Positions 48,996 to 59,405 are shown, counted from the first letter of the stretch. The stretch: 64,000 nt of DNA from an uncultured Collinsella sp. (GCA_902491395.1 CABUHO010000007.1:23131-87130); one strand, 5' to 3'. Notes: generated from the sequence alone by a model not told the origin. A program made the numbers and translations.

Positions 48996-49570
48996 AGGAG
49001 GTCGGGAAACCAGGTTGGTTTGGGTTGGTTGGGGACGCGCTCGGCTAGGACCAGCTCCATCCAACACATGTCGTACCAGCGGCCGAACTTTTGGGCGCAA
49101 CGATCGAAGGCGCCCACCAGGCGATACCCCATATGGGCATGGAAGTCCTGGCTGTTGTGCGTCAGGTATTCGTCGTCCTTGTCGTGCGGCACGGCGATGA
49201 GCGCGCACATGTTGGTGATGCCCATCGCGACCAGGCACTGCTTGAGCGCATCGTGCAGCTTGCGGCCCAGCCCACCGTGACGCACATCGCGTGCCAGGTA
49301 GATCGACGTCTCGACCGACCAGTCATATGCCTCGCGGCTGTTAAGCGGACTCACGTAGGCATAGCCTACCGGACGCCCGTCCAACTCCATCACCAAATAC
49401 GGATAGCGCTTGAGCGTACGCTCGATGCGCCCGGCGAACTCCTCAACGCTCGGCACCTCGTATTCGCAGGTAATCGCCGTCTGGCGCACATACGGCTCAT
49501 AGATGGCAAGCAACGCCGGCGCATCGTCGGGCGTCGCCAGGCGAATCGCAGGCTCGGACATCTCGGTCAT
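48980..49570 (-). CDS. GNAT family N-acetyltransferase (phosphinothricin-acetyltransferase-like)
   Basis: 196 aa. The N-terminal IRLATPDDAPALLAIYEPYV and the acetyl-CoA-binding segment DVRHGGLGRKLHDALK (RxxGxG/A-like) mark a GNAT of the PAT/BAR group; substrate unknown. ATG 49570 follows GGGGGAAGGG. Its 3' end, including the stop, lies in repeat copy D. A terminator of the upstream ltaE gene separates the two. Confidence 0.87.
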   Translation of the reverse strand: MTEMSEPAIRLATPDDAPALLAIYEPYVRQTAITCEYEVPSVEEFAGRIERTLKRYPYLVMELDGRPVGYAYVSPLNSREAYDWSVETSIYLARDVRHGGLGRKLHDALKQCLVAMGITNMCALIAVPHDKDDEYLTHNSQDFHAHMGYRLVGAFDRCAQKFGRWYDMCWMELVLAERVPNQPKPTWFPDLLKPTI

Positions 49571-49593
49571 ACAACCCTTCCCCCACAAAAGCA

Positions 49594-49632
49594 AAGGCCG
49601 CCCTGCGCCAAACCCAGGCGCAGGGCGGCCCC
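49594..49632 (-). terminator. Terminator of the threonine aldolase gene
   Basis: A perfect 14-bp stem GGCCGCCCTGCGCC/GGCGCAGGGCGGCC with a TTTGCTTTTG tail on the minus strand. Confidence 0.85.
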
Positions 49633-49648
49633 TCGTCATTACATCAGG

Positions 49649-50674
49649 CTACAGGACAGCCGCCAGCGCGTCGATGTCCTCCTGTGTCGTGACCCAGCTG
49701 GTGCAAAAGCGCACCACCGTGTGGGTCTCATCGTACTTTTCCCAGTACTCGATCGAGGCATGCTCGCGAATGCGGGCCATGTCCTCGTTGGGCAGAATCA
49801 CAAACTGCTGGTTCGTGGGCGTCTCCAAAAAGAACTGGTAGCCGCGCTTGTGCAGCACACGACGCAGCGCCTGGGCCGTCTGAATCGCCTGTCGACCAAT
49901 CTCAAAATACAGGCCATCGGTAAAGAGTGCCTCAAACTGCACACCCGTCAGGCGGCCCTTGGCCAACAGCGCGCCGTGCTGCTTAATGCGCGGAATAGGA
50001 TGCGCCGGAGCATGCATGCCGCAAAACACCACGGCCTCGCCGCACAGAGCGCCGCACTTGGTGCCACCGATGTAGAACACGTCGCACAGCTGCGCCAGCT
50101 CGGGCAGGGTAATGTCGCACTCATCGGCCGCCAGCGCATAGGCCAGGCGGGCGCCGTCCACAAACAGCGGAATCTCGCGCTTCTGGCACACCGCATAAAT
50201 CTCGGCCAGCTCGGCCTTGGAGTACAGCGTGCCGTACTCGGTCGATAGGCTCACGTACACGGCACCCGGGAACACCGTGTGCTCGTAGCTCTCGTTTTCG
50301 TAGAACACCTGGATATAGTTCTCCAGATCCTCGGCGTGCATCTTGCCCTCGTAGCCGGGGATGGTGAGCACCTTGTGGCCGCCAGACTCGATGGCGCCCG
50401 CCTCGTGGCAGGCGACGTGGCCAGTCTCGGCGGCAACCACGCCCTCGTACGGCGCGAGCAGCATGTCGATCACCGTCGCGTTGGCCTGCGTGCCGCCCAC
50501 CAGAAAAAACACGTCGGCGTCGGGCGCCTGACAGGCCTCGCGGATAAGCTGCTTGGCACGCTCGGTGTGTGCATCGGTACCATAGCCGGGCTGCGGCTCC
50601 ATATTGGTGTCGACGAGCGCCTGCAGCACCGCCGGATGTGCGCCGTGGGAATAATCGTTGTTGAACGCGAGCAT
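49649..50674 (-). CDS. Low-specificity threonine aldolase family protein
   Basis: 341 aa, PLP-dependent. Cleaves L-threonine or allo-threonine to glycine and acetaldehyde. The PLP lysine is in YIGGTKCGAL (about residue 206); the N-terminal FNNDYSHGAHP, GGTQAN and the active-site FVDGARLAYAL match the beta-eliminating lyase family. GAGAGGA precedes the ATG. Confidence 0.92.
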   Translation of the reverse strand: MLAFNNDYSHGAHPAVLQALVDTNMEPQPGYGTDAHTERAKQLIREACQAPDADVFFLVGGTQANATVIDMLLAPYEGVVAAETGHVACHEAGAIESGGHKVLTIPGYEGKMHAEDLENYIQVFYENESYEHTVFPGAVYVSLSTEYGTLYSKAELAEIYAVCQKREIPLFVDGARLAYALAADECDITLPELAQLCDVFYIGGTKCGALCGEAVVFCGMHAPAHPIPRIKQHGALLAKGRLTGVQFEALFTDGLYFEIGRQAIQTAQALRRVLHKRGYQFFLETPTNQQFVILPNEDMARIREHASIEYWEKYDETHTVVRFCTSWVTTQEDIDALAAVL

Positions 50675-50719
50675 GGCAATCCTCTCTTACCGGGTATCGG
50701 CCAGATGATTCAAACGGGG

Positions 50720-51583
50720 CTATTGTACGCCGTTGGGATAGGCAATGCGCGCGGCAAGACACTCAAGTGCCAGTACCAGAGCAAAACCGCAGCTCACGTC
50801 ACTCAAAAAGTGTGCTCCGATCACGATACGACCAAAGGCGACAAGCGCCGCAACCACAGCCGCCGCCCAAAAGACCACGCGACGGCGCGAGGGCTTTTCC
50901 TTAAAGGCTGCCGCGGGAAGCCCGGCGAGCATAAGGCCGATCGCCGCATGCGCGGTGTGCCCGCTCGCGAACGACTTGAACCCGTCCTTGATCACGCCGG
51001 CGGCGATATAGGTCCACTTGTCGGGATTGCCGATTACCCACCACGGCTGAAAATTGAGTCCCGGCGTGACCTCGATCACGCGCATGCGCGGGCGCGACCA
51101 CAGCGGCTTGACGATCACGTTGAGGATAATGGCCTGAGCGACCCACACGGCAAGTACCATCAGCGCCCAGCGTGTGAGCTCGTCGGGCTCGGTCGCGCGC
51201 GTGAGGCGACAGACGATAAGGTTGGCAGCGATGACCAGCACAAACGTCAGTACCAGCTGAACCGCGATGAGTTTGCCGCCAACCTTTAGGGACGAGACGA
51301 TCTCGTAGCCGGCCAGGCCAACGTTGACGAAGATGCCGAGCACGGCGAGCCATTTGCTCCCCCTGGAGTCGGGACGCACCGCGCGCACGAGCATGACGCC
51401 TGCGACGCTTGCCGTCAGCTCGAACGGCAGCTCGCCGGCGGCCTCGATAAAGCGGCCGTACATGCTGCCGATGTTGAACAGCGCGCTCGAGATCTGATAA
51501 TCGAAGAAGCTGCCCACGCACAGACAAAGGCACAGGACAATCGCGATCATGGCGGCATCTTTCTTATAGATGTATCCGAACAT
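50720..51583 (-). CDS. PAP2-family membrane phosphatase
   Basis: 287 aa, several membrane helices. The three phosphatase signatures are present: KPLWSRPR (variant of KxxxxxxRP), SFASGHTAHA (PSGH-like) and GRIVIGAHFLSDVSCG (SRxxxxxHxxxD-like). Probably dephosphorylates undecaprenyl pyrophosphate or a phospholipid at the outer leaflet. AAAGGAAAG precedes the ATG. Confidence 0.87.
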   Translation of the reverse strand: MFGYIYKKDAAMIAIVLCLCLCVGSFFDYQISSALFNIGSMYGRFIEAAGELPFELTASVAGVMLVRAVRPDSRGSKWLAVLGIFVNVGLAGYEIVSSLKVGGKLIAVQLVLTFVLVIAANLIVCRLTRATEPDELTRWALMVLAVWVAQAIILNVIVKPLWSRPRMRVIEVTPGLNFQPWWVIGNPDKWTYIAAGVIKDGFKSFASGHTAHAAIGLMLAGLPAAAFKEKPSRRRVVFWAAAVVAALVAFGRIVIGAHFLSDVSCGFALVLALECLAARIAYPNGVQ

Positions 51584-51639
51584 GCTTTCCTTTCGATGGA
51601 ACCAGAGTGCCCAAATGGGGTGTTTGCAGTATCGACTCG

Positions 51640-54600
51640 CTAGTCATCATCACTAGCACCCAGCTGTTGCAGCAGCATGAGCGCCGCCGCCACGGGGCCG
51701 GTGCCGTCGTTGGCGTCGAGGCCGCGACCCAGGCCGCTGCCCGCACCGGCGCCCGCCTTGTAGGGCACCGACAGTTTGCGACTCTTGGGGAAGTTCACCG
51801 CGCCATAGCGGGTCTTAAGCTCAAATGCCACCTTCTTGGGCACGTCGACGCCCAAAAACGTGATGCGACCGCCGCTGAGCGTGACACTCTCGAGCCCCAG
51901 GCGCTCGCCGCGAATGCGGATGCGCGCGCGATTGAACAGGTTGAGTCCCGCCAACGGCAGCTCGCCATGCGCGGCCTCGGTCTCCTCCTGAACCTCATCG
52001 ATGCTCTCCAGGTCCTCGGCCGCTGCGAGCTTACGGTACACGAGCACGCGCTGGTCCACCGCCGGCAGGTACTCCTCGGACAAGAAGTAGTCGGCCGGCA
52101 GGTTGATGCCCACGCTCGCCGCCTCCACGCCGGCATCGTCATCGCCGCGCGCCTCGGCCACGGCCTGGCCCAACATCTGCGTAAACAGGTCAAAGCCCAC
52201 GCTCGACAGGTTGCCGTGCTGCTCGGCGCCCATCAGCGAACCGGCGCCGCGGATCTCCAGGTCGCGCATGGCGATGCGCATGCCGCTGCCCAGGTCCTGG
52301 AACTCGGAAAGCGCGGTCAGGCGCGCCGTGGCCTCCTCGGTCAGCGGCAGCTCGCCGGGGAACATAAAGTACGCGTATGCCTGCGTGGCCGAACGGCCCA
52401 CGCGGCCCTTGAGCTGGTAGAGCTGCGCCAGGCCCAGACGCTGCGAATCCTCGATGATGAGCGTGTTGGCGGTCGCGTTGTCGATGCCGCTCTCCACGAT
52501 GGTCGTGGCGATGAGCACGTCGATCTTCTTGGTCGCGAACTCGATCATCACGTCCTCGACCTCGCGCGGGCTCATCTTGCCATGCGCCACGCCCACGCGC
52601 GCCTCGGGCGCGGCCTCGTGCACGCGCGCCACGGCGTCGTCGATGGTCTTGACGCGGTTGGACACGTAGTACACCTGGCCGCCGCGGCCCACCTCCAGGC
52701 GAATCGCCGCGCTCACCACGTCGGGGTCATACTCCCCCACGTGCACGATCACGGGACGGCGCCCGGTCGGCGGCGTCGTGATCAGGCTCATATCGCGCAC
52801 GCCACTCGTGGCCATCTGCATGGTTCGCGGAATGGGCGTTGCCGAAAGCGTAAGCACGTCGATCTGCTCGCGCAGGTTCTTGAGCTGCTCCTTGTGCTGC
52901 ACGCCAAAGCGCTGCTCCTCGTCGATGATCACCAGGCCCAGGTTCTTGGGGTTCACATCGGCCGAAAGCAGACGATGCGTGCCGATAAGCACATCGATCC
53001 CGCCCTCGGCAAATGCCTTGAGCGCTCGCTTTTGCTGCGCCGGCGTGCGGAAGCGGCTGAGCACCTCGACCTCAAGACCAAACGGAGCAAAGCGCTCAAA
53101 GAATGTCTCGTAGTGCTGCTGGGCCAGAATGGTCGTGGGGCAGAGCACCATGACCTGGCGACCGGAATCCACGCACTTAAACGCCGCACGCAGGGCGACC
53201 TCGGTCTTACCGAAGCCCACGTCGCCGCACAGCAGGCGGTCCATGGGCTTGGGCGCCTCCATGTCGGCCTTAATGTCGGCGATAGCCTCCAGCTGGTCGC
53301 GCGTCTCGTCGTAGGGAAAGCTCTGCTCCATCTCGATCTGCTCGGGCGTGTCGGGCGGACAGGCGATGCCAGCGATCGACGAACGGCGCGTATACAGGTC
53401 GACCAGGTCAAACGCCAGCTTTTTGGCATTCTTGCGCGCCTTGTTGGTGGCACGCGTCCAGTCGGCGGTGTTGAGCCTGGTCAGGCGCGGCTTGTCGCCG
53501 TCGGGACCGACGTAGCGCGTGATGCGGTCGACCTGCTCGAGCGGCACGTAGAGCTTGTCGCCGTCGGCGTATTCCAGCAAAAAGTAGTCGCGCTCCTTGC
53601 CGCCCACTTCCTGGCGCGCGATCTCGCTAAAGAGCGCGATGCCGTGGGTGGCGTGCACCACGTAGTCGCCCGGCTTAAACGGGAAGGTAATCTGCGTAAT
53701 ATCAACCTTGCGCCGGCTGCGCGCGCGGTTGGCGTCCATGCGGGCGTTGAGGTCGGCGATTGAGAACACGGCCAGATTGGCGTCGGGCACCACCACGCCC
53801 TGCGGCAGGGCGGCATCCACAAAAGTCACGCGTCCGCGCGAGATGGTGGGCACGGCGGCACCGGCGGCAGCCTGGGCGGCGCCGGCCTCCAGAGAGCGGG
53901 CATTGAGCGCGTCGGCCTTGCGCTCACGGATCGAGGCATGGGCCTCCTGGCGTGCGGCGCGGTCGGTAGAATCCGCCGCCGCCACGCGCACGCGGTCGCC
54001 GATAACGCCGGCGTTTTCGGGCGCCGCGGTCAGCGATTCCTCAAAGGTAATGCCCTCATCGCCAAAGGTGAGCTCCATCGACTCGCGCGCACCGCGGTCG
54101 GGAATGGCAAACACGCAGGCATAGCGCTTGCCCACGACCTCCTGAATTCGCGTCATAAAGCGGTTGTCCGAGCCCGCAATGGCCGGCTGCTCGATCTTGA
54201 GCTCGGCGGTCACCGCACCGCCGGCACGGATGAGGCTCACATAGTTCAGGCGCTGCTGAGCACCAAAGTCGAGCTGCTGGGCGCGCACGTACAGGCCGTC
54301 CAGACGGTCGACCCCCGCCTCGCCGGCACGGGCCTCGATATCCTCGTAGGCACGCAGGCAATCGTCGAACAGCGAGCGCGGCTCGGACAGCACCACGAGC
54401 GCCTTGCCGCTCACATGCGACAGCGGGCTCACGGTCTGGCCGTACATCACCGGCAAAAAGCGGTCGAGCTCGGGCGTGACGATGCGCGCGTCCACCATCT
54501 CAAGCAGTGCCGCCAGCTTGCTGTCGTCCTGGCTGGCGCGGTAGAGCGCCACATGCATGTTGTGGACGGCCTCGTCGGTGAGCGCCAGTTCGCGGCAGGG

Positions 54601-55272
54601 GAAGATCTCGATGCTGTCCTCGTTGCCGATGGTTTGGCCCGTGGAGCTCACCATGCGGCGGATGCGATCGATCTCGTCGCCGAAGAACTCAATACGCACG
54701 GGCGCTTTTTCCTGCGCGGGGAACACCTCGACGGTGTCGCCATGCACGCGGAACAGACCAGGCGCGTCGGCAGCGCCGGCATTGGTGTAGCCCATGCCCA
54801 CCAGACGCTGTGGCACCTCGTCAAAGGGAATCTCCTCGCCCACCGCAAAGGTGGTGGACTCCCAGTAGCGGCTCTCGACCGGCGGCACGCAACGCAGCAG
54901 CGCGCGGGCCGAGGCGACCATGATGCAGTTGTCGCCGCGCACGATGCGCCCCAGCGCCTCGCAGCGTTGGGCCACCACGGCATCGTCGGGCGCCTGCTCG
55001 CGCCATGGATAGTCCTTGCGCTCGGGGAAACGACACACGTGCGCCAGGCCCACATAGGCAGCCAAGCTACGCGCGGCGCGATCGGCCGCGTCCTCGCCGC
55101 TCACGATATAGACCGTGGGGCGCGGGCGACGCGCAAACTGGGCGGCGGCCATAAGCGTGCGACCCGACTGCGACACGGCCAGCGTCACGTCCTCGCCGGC
55201 ATCGAGTCCGGCCTCGACGGTCTGCAGCGCCTCGGCAGTGTAGAGCTGCGCAGCTATACGGTGAATGAGCAT
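51640..55272 (-). CDS. mfd: Transcription-repair coupling factor
   Basis: 1210 aa. Removes stalled RNA polymerase and recruits UvrA. An N-terminal UvrB-homology region, the RNA-polymerase-interacting CarD-like domain (about 535-600, KPGDYVVHATHGIALF), superfamily 2 translocase motifs (GDVGFGKTEVA, DEEQRFGVQHKEQLK, SGIDNATANTLI, QLKGRVGRS) and a C-terminal TRCF domain. ATG 55272 follows GGAGGAACAGC. The linker between the UvrB-like and CarD-like regions is Ala-rich and longer than usual. Confidence 0.96.
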   Translation of the reverse strand: MLIHRIAAQLYTAEALQTVEAGLDAGEDVTLAVSQSGRTLMAAAQFARRPRPTVYIVSGEDAADRAARSLAAYVGLAHVCRFPERKDYPWREQAPDDAVVAQRCEALGRIVRGDNCIMVASARALLRCVPPVESRYWESTTFAVGEEIPFDEVPQRLVGMGYTNAGAADAPGLFRVHGDTVEVFPAQEKAPVRIEFFGDEIDRIRRMVSSTGQTIGNEDSIEIFPCRELALTDEAVHNMHVALYRASQDDSKLAALLEMVDARIVTPELDRFLPVMYGQTVSPLSHVSGKALVVLSEPRSLFDDCLRAYEDIEARAGEAGVDRLDGLYVRAQQLDFGAQQRLNYVSLIRAGGAVTAELKIEQPAIAGSDNRFMTRIQEVVGKRYACVFAIPDRGARESMELTFGDEGITFEESLTAAPENAGVIGDRVRVAAADSTDRAARQEAHASIRERKADALNARSLEAGAAQAAAGAAVPTISRGRVTFVDAALPQGVVVPDANLAVFSIADLNARMDANRARSRRKVDITQITFPFKPGDYVVHATHGIALFSEIARQEVGGKERDYFLLEYADGDKLYVPLEQVDRITRYVGPDGDKPRLTRLNTADWTRATNKARKNAKKLAFDLVDLYTRRSSIAGIACPPDTPEQIEMEQSFPYDETRDQLEAIADIKADMEAPKPMDRLLCGDVGFGKTEVALRAAFKCVDSGRQVMVLCPTTILAQQHYETFFERFAPFGLEVEVLSRFRTPAQQKRALKAFAEGGIDVLIGTHRLLSADVNPKNLGLVIIDEEQRFGVQHKEQLKNLREQIDVLTLSATPIPRTMQMATSGVRDMSLITTPPTGRRPVIVHVGEYDPDVVSAAIRLEVGRGGQVYYVSNRVKTIDDAVARVHEAAPEARVGVAHGKMSPREVEDVMIEFATKKIDVLIATTIVESGIDNATANTLIIEDSQRLGLAQLYQLKGRVGRSATQAYAYFMFPGELPLTEEATARLTALSEFQDLGSGMRIAMRDLEIRGAGSLMGAEQHGNLSSVGFDLFTQMLGQAVAEARGDDDAGVEAASVGINLPADYFLSEEYLPAVDQRVLVYRKLAAAEDLESIDEVQEETEAAHGELPLAGLNLFNRARIRIRGERLGLESVTLSGGRITFLGVDVPKKVAFELKTRYGAVNFPKSRKLSVPYKAGAGAGSGLGRGLDANDGTGPVAAALMLLQQLGASDDD

Positions 55273-55295
55273 GCTGTTCCTCCGGCATCGCAACG

Positions 55296-55325
55296 CCAAA
55301 AGCCCGCCGGGGCAAGCTCGGCGGG
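55296..55325 (-). terminator. Terminator of nth
   Basis: CCCGCCG/CGGCGGG stem with CTTTTGG on the minus strand, between nth and mfd. Confidence 0.65.
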
Positions 55326-55392
55326 TATGCGGCGGATTTCATTGCCTGTCATGGTAGCGCATGAGGTGGACACGCCAGCGCACGCCAAACAG

Positions 55393-56058
55393 CTACCCCA
55401 AAACGCGCACGCTGGGGCAAAGGTCTGCCAGCGGACACTCGTCGCACTTGGGTTTGCGGGCGTCGCAGATCTCGCGACCAAAGGTGATCCACTGGTGGTT
55501 GACCGACTCCCAATACTCGTGCGGCAAAATCTTGAGCAGATCTTGCTCGGTCTTGAGCGGCTCCTTGGCATGCGTCTTGGGGCTCAGCATCAGGCGGTGC
55601 GCGATGCGGTTGACGTGCGTATCGACCGCGATTCCCTCGACAATGCCAAACCCCACGTTGAGCACGATGTTCGCCGTTTTGCGGCCAACGCCCGGCAGCT
55701 TGACGAGCTCCTTCATGTCGGCCGGTACCTCGCCGCCGTAGTCGGCAACGATCATCTGCGCGGCCTCCACGGCGTGCTTGGCCTTGCTCTTATAAAAGCC
55801 AAGTGACTTAATGGTATCGGCCACATCGGCCACGCTCGCCCCCGCCATGGCCTCGGGCGTGGGCCACTGGGCAAACAGCTTCGGCGTCACCTTGTTGACC
55901 TGCGCATCGGTCGTCTGCGCCGAGAGCAGTACCGCGATGAGCAGCCTAAAGGGATTCTCGTGATCCAAAAAACACTCGACCGGGCCATAGCGACGGTTGA
56001 GGCGCTCGCACACCTCAACGGCGCGCTCGCGTTTGGCAGCATTGGTCTCGCGTGGCAT
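55393..56058 (-). CDS. nth: Endonuclease III
   Basis: 221 aa. DNA glycosylase/AP lyase for oxidised pyrimidines. Helix-hairpin-helix LPGVGRKTA with catalytic Lys127, catalytic Asp146 (VDTHVNR), and the 4Fe-4S loop Cys-x6-Cys-x2-Cys-x5-Cys (CDARKPKCDECPLADLC). ATG 56058 with GAGGAG upstream is preferred to an ATG eight codons earlier. Confidence 0.96.
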   Translation of the reverse strand: MPRETNAAKRERAVEVCERLNRRYGPVECFLDHENPFRLLIAVLLSAQTTDAQVNKVTPKLFAQWPTPEAMAGASVADVADTIKSLGFYKSKAKHAVEAAQMIVADYGGEVPADMKELVKLPGVGRKTANIVLNVGFGIVEGIAVDTHVNRIAHRLMLSPKTHAKEPLKTEQDLLKILPHEYWESVNHQWITFGREICDARKPKCDECPLADLCPSVRVLG

Positions 56059-56121
56059 AACGACTCCTCGCTTCAGCGGCATAACAAACCTATGGACACG
56101 ATTGTCCCACGCACGGGGTCT

Positions 56122-57924
56122 TTACGCCTCCAAAAATGCGCCGGTCTGGCGGCCCCACAGGCTTGCGTACTCGCCGCCCGCCTCGACAAGCTGCGCATGC
56201 GTACCGTCCTCGACAATCTCGCCGTCAGCCAGTACCACGATGCGGTCGAGCGCCGCCACGGTGGACAGGCGATGTGCCACCACAATGGAGGTGCGGCCGC
56301 GCATCAGGTTCTCGAGCGCCTCCTGCACCAGCGCCTCGGACTCGCTATCCAAGGCAGACGTCGCCTCGTCGAGCACCAGAATCGGCGCATCGGTCAGGAT
56401 AGCGCGGGCAATGACCACGCGCTGGCGTTGACCGCCCGAGAGTTTAACGCCGCGCTCGCCCACCATGGTGTCAAAGCCGTTGGGTAGGCGGTCGATAAAC
56501 TCGGTCGCATTAGCCAGGCGCGCGGCCTCGCGAATCTGCTCGTCGGTGGCGTCAGGGCGGCCGTAGGCAATATTCTCGCGAATGGAGCGGTGGAACAGCA
56601 GCGCCTCCTGCGGCACGTAGGCAACCTGGCGGCGCAGGCTCTGCTGCGTGCAGCGCGAGACGTCTTGGCCGTCCACGAGCACGCGGCCGCCCTGCACGTC
56701 GTCCAGGCGCAGCAACAGCTTGGTGAGCGTCGTCTTGCCCGAGCCCGATTTGCCCACCAGGCCCACACGCTGGCCCGCCGCCACATGGAGCGTCAGGTCG
56801 TGAAACACGCTCTCGCCCGCCGCGGCGTCACGGTATGCAAAGCTCAGGTGCTCAAAATCAATCGCACCCTCGCCCACTTTAAGCTCGGGAGCGTTCTCGT
56901 CATCCGCCACCAGACGCGGCTCGTCCAGCACGCGCGTCATCTCGGCCGCATCGCCCAGCGCGCGGTTAATGCGCTGCATCATGGAGCTTACGTAGTTCAG
57001 ACGCATGGTGAGGTTGTACGTATAGGTAAAGATCATGACGAGCGCGCCGGCCGAAATGCCAAACCACGCGTTGCCACCCGCCACGAACACGCTCACCACG
57101 GCCATGGTGATGACGATAAGGCCCGAGGTCGTAAAGTTGCGCTGCATCATGGCGTGCATCGAAACCGTCTCGGCGTCACGCGCGGCGCGGTCGGCAGCAT
57201 CGAACAGGTCGCGCTCAAAGTCCTCGCGCCCACAGGTCTTGACGGCCAGGATATTCGTGACCGCATCGGACAGCACGCCCGACAGTTTGTTCTGAGCGGC
57301 GGACGTCGCGGCCGAAAGCGGCATGATGCGCTTATACATAAGCCAGACAAACGCGATGTAGACGACCATAATGCCCACCAGGATCACGGTAAACGTCGGT
57401 ACCACCGGAGCGAGCGCCGCCACCGTGCAGACAACCGAGGTAATGGTGGGAATGAGCGAATACACCGTTACGTCCACCAGACCCGTGTAGCCGCTCATAA
57501 AACGGCTCGTTTGGCTCACAAGCGATCCGCCAAAGCGACTGGTGTGGAATGTCATGGATTGATTGGAGAGCGTGTCAAAGCACAGGCGCGCCAGGTGGTA
57601 GTTCCCCGCAATCTCGAGCTTGTAGACGGTGTAGTCCTGCAGCTTGGAGAGGATTTGGCCTACCAAGTTAACGAGCACGAGCGCCAGAATGTAAGGGCCA
57701 AAGACCTTAAACACCTGGTCGCCCGCCACGGGACCGGCCTGGACGCGGTCGACGATAAGGGCCATCACGTAGGTGTTGGCAAACGTGAGCAAAAAGATGT
57801 AGCCCGCCGACGAGAACACCGAGAGAAAGACGATCAGCGGCTGCGTGCGCGTGACGTCCCAAAAACGCTGCAGCGTGCGACGCACGGTGGAGCGTTTGAG
57901 CGGACTGGTGTTTCTCTGAGACAT
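56122..57924 (-). CDS. ABC transporter, fused permease and ATPase (exporter type)
   Basis: 600 aa half-transporter, presumed to work as a dimer. Six membrane helices (residues about 30-310), then the ATPase with GKSGSGKTTL (Walker A), LSGGQRQRV (signature), ILVLDEATSALDSE (Walker B) and the H-loop VAHRLST. Drug, lipid or peptide export is typical; substrate not readable. ATG 57924 has AAGGAAG upstream. Single gene, not paired with a second half-transporter. Confidence 0.9.
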   Translation of the reverse strand: MSQRNTSPLKRSTVRRTLQRFWDVTRTQPLIVFLSVFSSAGYIFLLTFANTYVMALIVDRVQAGPVAGDQVFKVFGPYILALVLVNLVGQILSKLQDYTVYKLEIAGNYHLARLCFDTLSNQSMTFHTSRFGGSLVSQTSRFMSGYTGLVDVTVYSLIPTITSVVCTVAALAPVVPTFTVILVGIMVVYIAFVWLMYKRIMPLSAATSAAQNKLSGVLSDAVTNILAVKTCGREDFERDLFDAADRAARDAETVSMHAMMQRNFTTSGLIVITMAVVSVFVAGGNAWFGISAGALVMIFTYTYNLTMRLNYVSSMMQRINRALGDAAEMTRVLDEPRLVADDENAPELKVGEGAIDFEHLSFAYRDAAAGESVFHDLTLHVAAGQRVGLVGKSGSGKTTLTKLLLRLDDVQGGRVLVDGQDVSRCTQQSLRRQVAYVPQEALLFHRSIRENIAYGRPDATDEQIREAARLANATEFIDRLPNGFDTMVGERGVKLSGGQRQRVVIARAILTDAPILVLDEATSALDSESEALVQEALENLMRGRTSIVVAHRLSTVAALDRIVVLADGEIVEDGTHAQLVEAGGEYASLWGRQTGAFLEA

Positions 57925-58049
57925 GGACTTCCTTTCGCGTCTGATAGGGCGAAACGCCATTGTTGCACACTAAAGCGCACTTCAGGCAAGTGCGACGCGA
58001 AAAGCGCCCGCGTCCCGCGCTTGCGCAGGCGCCCCGCCGTCAGATGCAG

Positions 58050-59405
58050 CTAGTCCTCGTCTTTTTGGTCTGCGAGCAAGCTCGCAGACGTAAGCCCCAA
58101 GATCTCGTCGACCTCCCGCGCGTCTTCCAGCGCGTCGATATCCTTGAGCTTGCGCTCCATAACGTTGGTGCGCGTAGTGATAATGCCCTCGACCGTCTTT
58201 CCCGCGGTCTCGATCTGCTGTTGGGCGCGGCGCAGCGCCGCCTGATAGCGCGGCAGCTCGGCCTTGACGGCAGAAAGCACGCGCAGCACGTCATCGGTGC
58301 GTTTTTGCAACTTAAACGTCTGGTAGCTCATCTGCAGACTGTTGAGGATGGCCGCCATGGTGCTGGGGCCGGCAACGTTGACGTGATAGTCGCGGCCCAG
58401 GGTCTCGATAAGCCCGGGGCGGCTGACGACCTCGGCGTACAAGCCCTCAAACGGAACGAACATAATGCCAAAGTTGGTGGTCGCGGGCACGCTCAGGTAC
58501 TTTTCGCAGATGTCCTTGGCCTCGCGTTTCACCATCATATCGAGCGTCTTGCGCGCTGCGGCGACGGCCTCAGCGTCACCCGACTCCTGGGCGTCGAGCA
58601 GATGCTCGTACGCATCGCCCGGGAATTTGGAGTCGATCGGCAGCAGCACGGGATCGCCCTCGTCCACCGGCAGCTTGACGGCAAACTCAACGCGCTCCGA
58701 GGCGCCAGGCTTGGTGGCGACATTTTCCAGATACTGGTCGGGCGTAAGGATGTCCGCCAGGATTGCCCCCAGCTGCACCTCGCCCAAAATGCCACGCGCC
58801 TTGACGTTGCCCAGCACGCGCTTGAGGTCGCCTACGCCGGTGGCAATGGACTGCATATCGCCCAAGCCCTTGTACACAGCCTCGAGCTGGTCGCTCACCT
58901 GCTTAAACGATGCAGACAGGCGATCGTTGAGCGTGCGGGAGAGTTTCTCGTCCACCGTCGCGCGCATCTGATCGAGCTGCACGTTGTTGTCCTTGCGGAT
59001 GGCGCCCAGCTGGGCATCGACCGTCTCGCGCACCTTGTCCAGGCGGCGCTCGATGCCCTCGCGGTTGGCACCGAGCTGTTGGGCCGTCTCGCGGCGCAGG
59101 TCATCCATACGGTCGCCAGTCTGCGAGAACTCACGCGCGATGGTCAGGTAGCGCTGCTGCTCTACGGCCGCATCGGTCATCTGCTGCTGCGCGATGGCAT
59201 TTGCCGTGCGGCGGGTTTCGGCCAACGCGACGTTCAGGGTGTCGAGCGTGCTGTTGGCCTGCTCAAGCGCTGCCAGCGTTTCCGCGCTACTGTCGCCACG
59301 CTCCCGCAACTCGGCACGCAGGCTCTTGAGCTGGAGGGCGCAAGCCACAGCAACCCCCACCGCCACCAAGGCGATCACAACAAGCACAATATCAATAGCA
59401 GACAT
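58050..59405 (-). CDS. rmuC: DNA recombination protein RmuC
   Basis: 451 aa. An N-terminal transmembrane helix (about 4-26), a long coiled coil (about 27-150) and the RmuC nuclease-like domain (about 170-420: LGNVKARGILGEVQLGAIL, DSKFPGDAYEHLL, FVPFEGLYAEV). Limits recombination at inverted repeats in E. coli, which is notable in a genome rich in palindromes. ATG 59405 with GGCGGAG upstream. Confidence 0.92.
   Translation of the reverse strand: MSAIDIVLVVIALVAVGVAVACALQLKSLRAELRERGDSSAETLAALEQANSTLDTLNVALAETRRTANAIAQQQMTDAAVEQQRYLTIAREFSQTGDRMDDLRRETAQQLGANREGIERRLDKVRETVDAQLGAIRKDNNVQLDQMRATVDEKLSRTLNDRLSASFKQVSDQLEAVYKGLGDMQSIATGVGDLKRVLGNVKARGILGEVQLGAILADILTPDQYLENVATKPGASERVEFAVKLPVDEGDPVLLPIDSKFPGDAYEHLLDAQESGDAEAVAAARKTLDMMVKREAKDICEKYLSVPATTNFGIMFVPFEGLYAEVVSRPGLIETLGRDYHVNVAGPSTMAAILNSLQMSYQTFKLQKRTDDVLRVLSAVKAELPRYQAALRRAQQQIETAGKTVEGIITTRTNVMERKLKDIDALEDAREVDEILGLTSASLLADQKDED

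Noticed and set aside
51607..53763. 718-codon plus-strand ORF opposite mfd
   Set aside because: Antisense shadow of the mfd translocase region; no domain recognised and no ribosome site.
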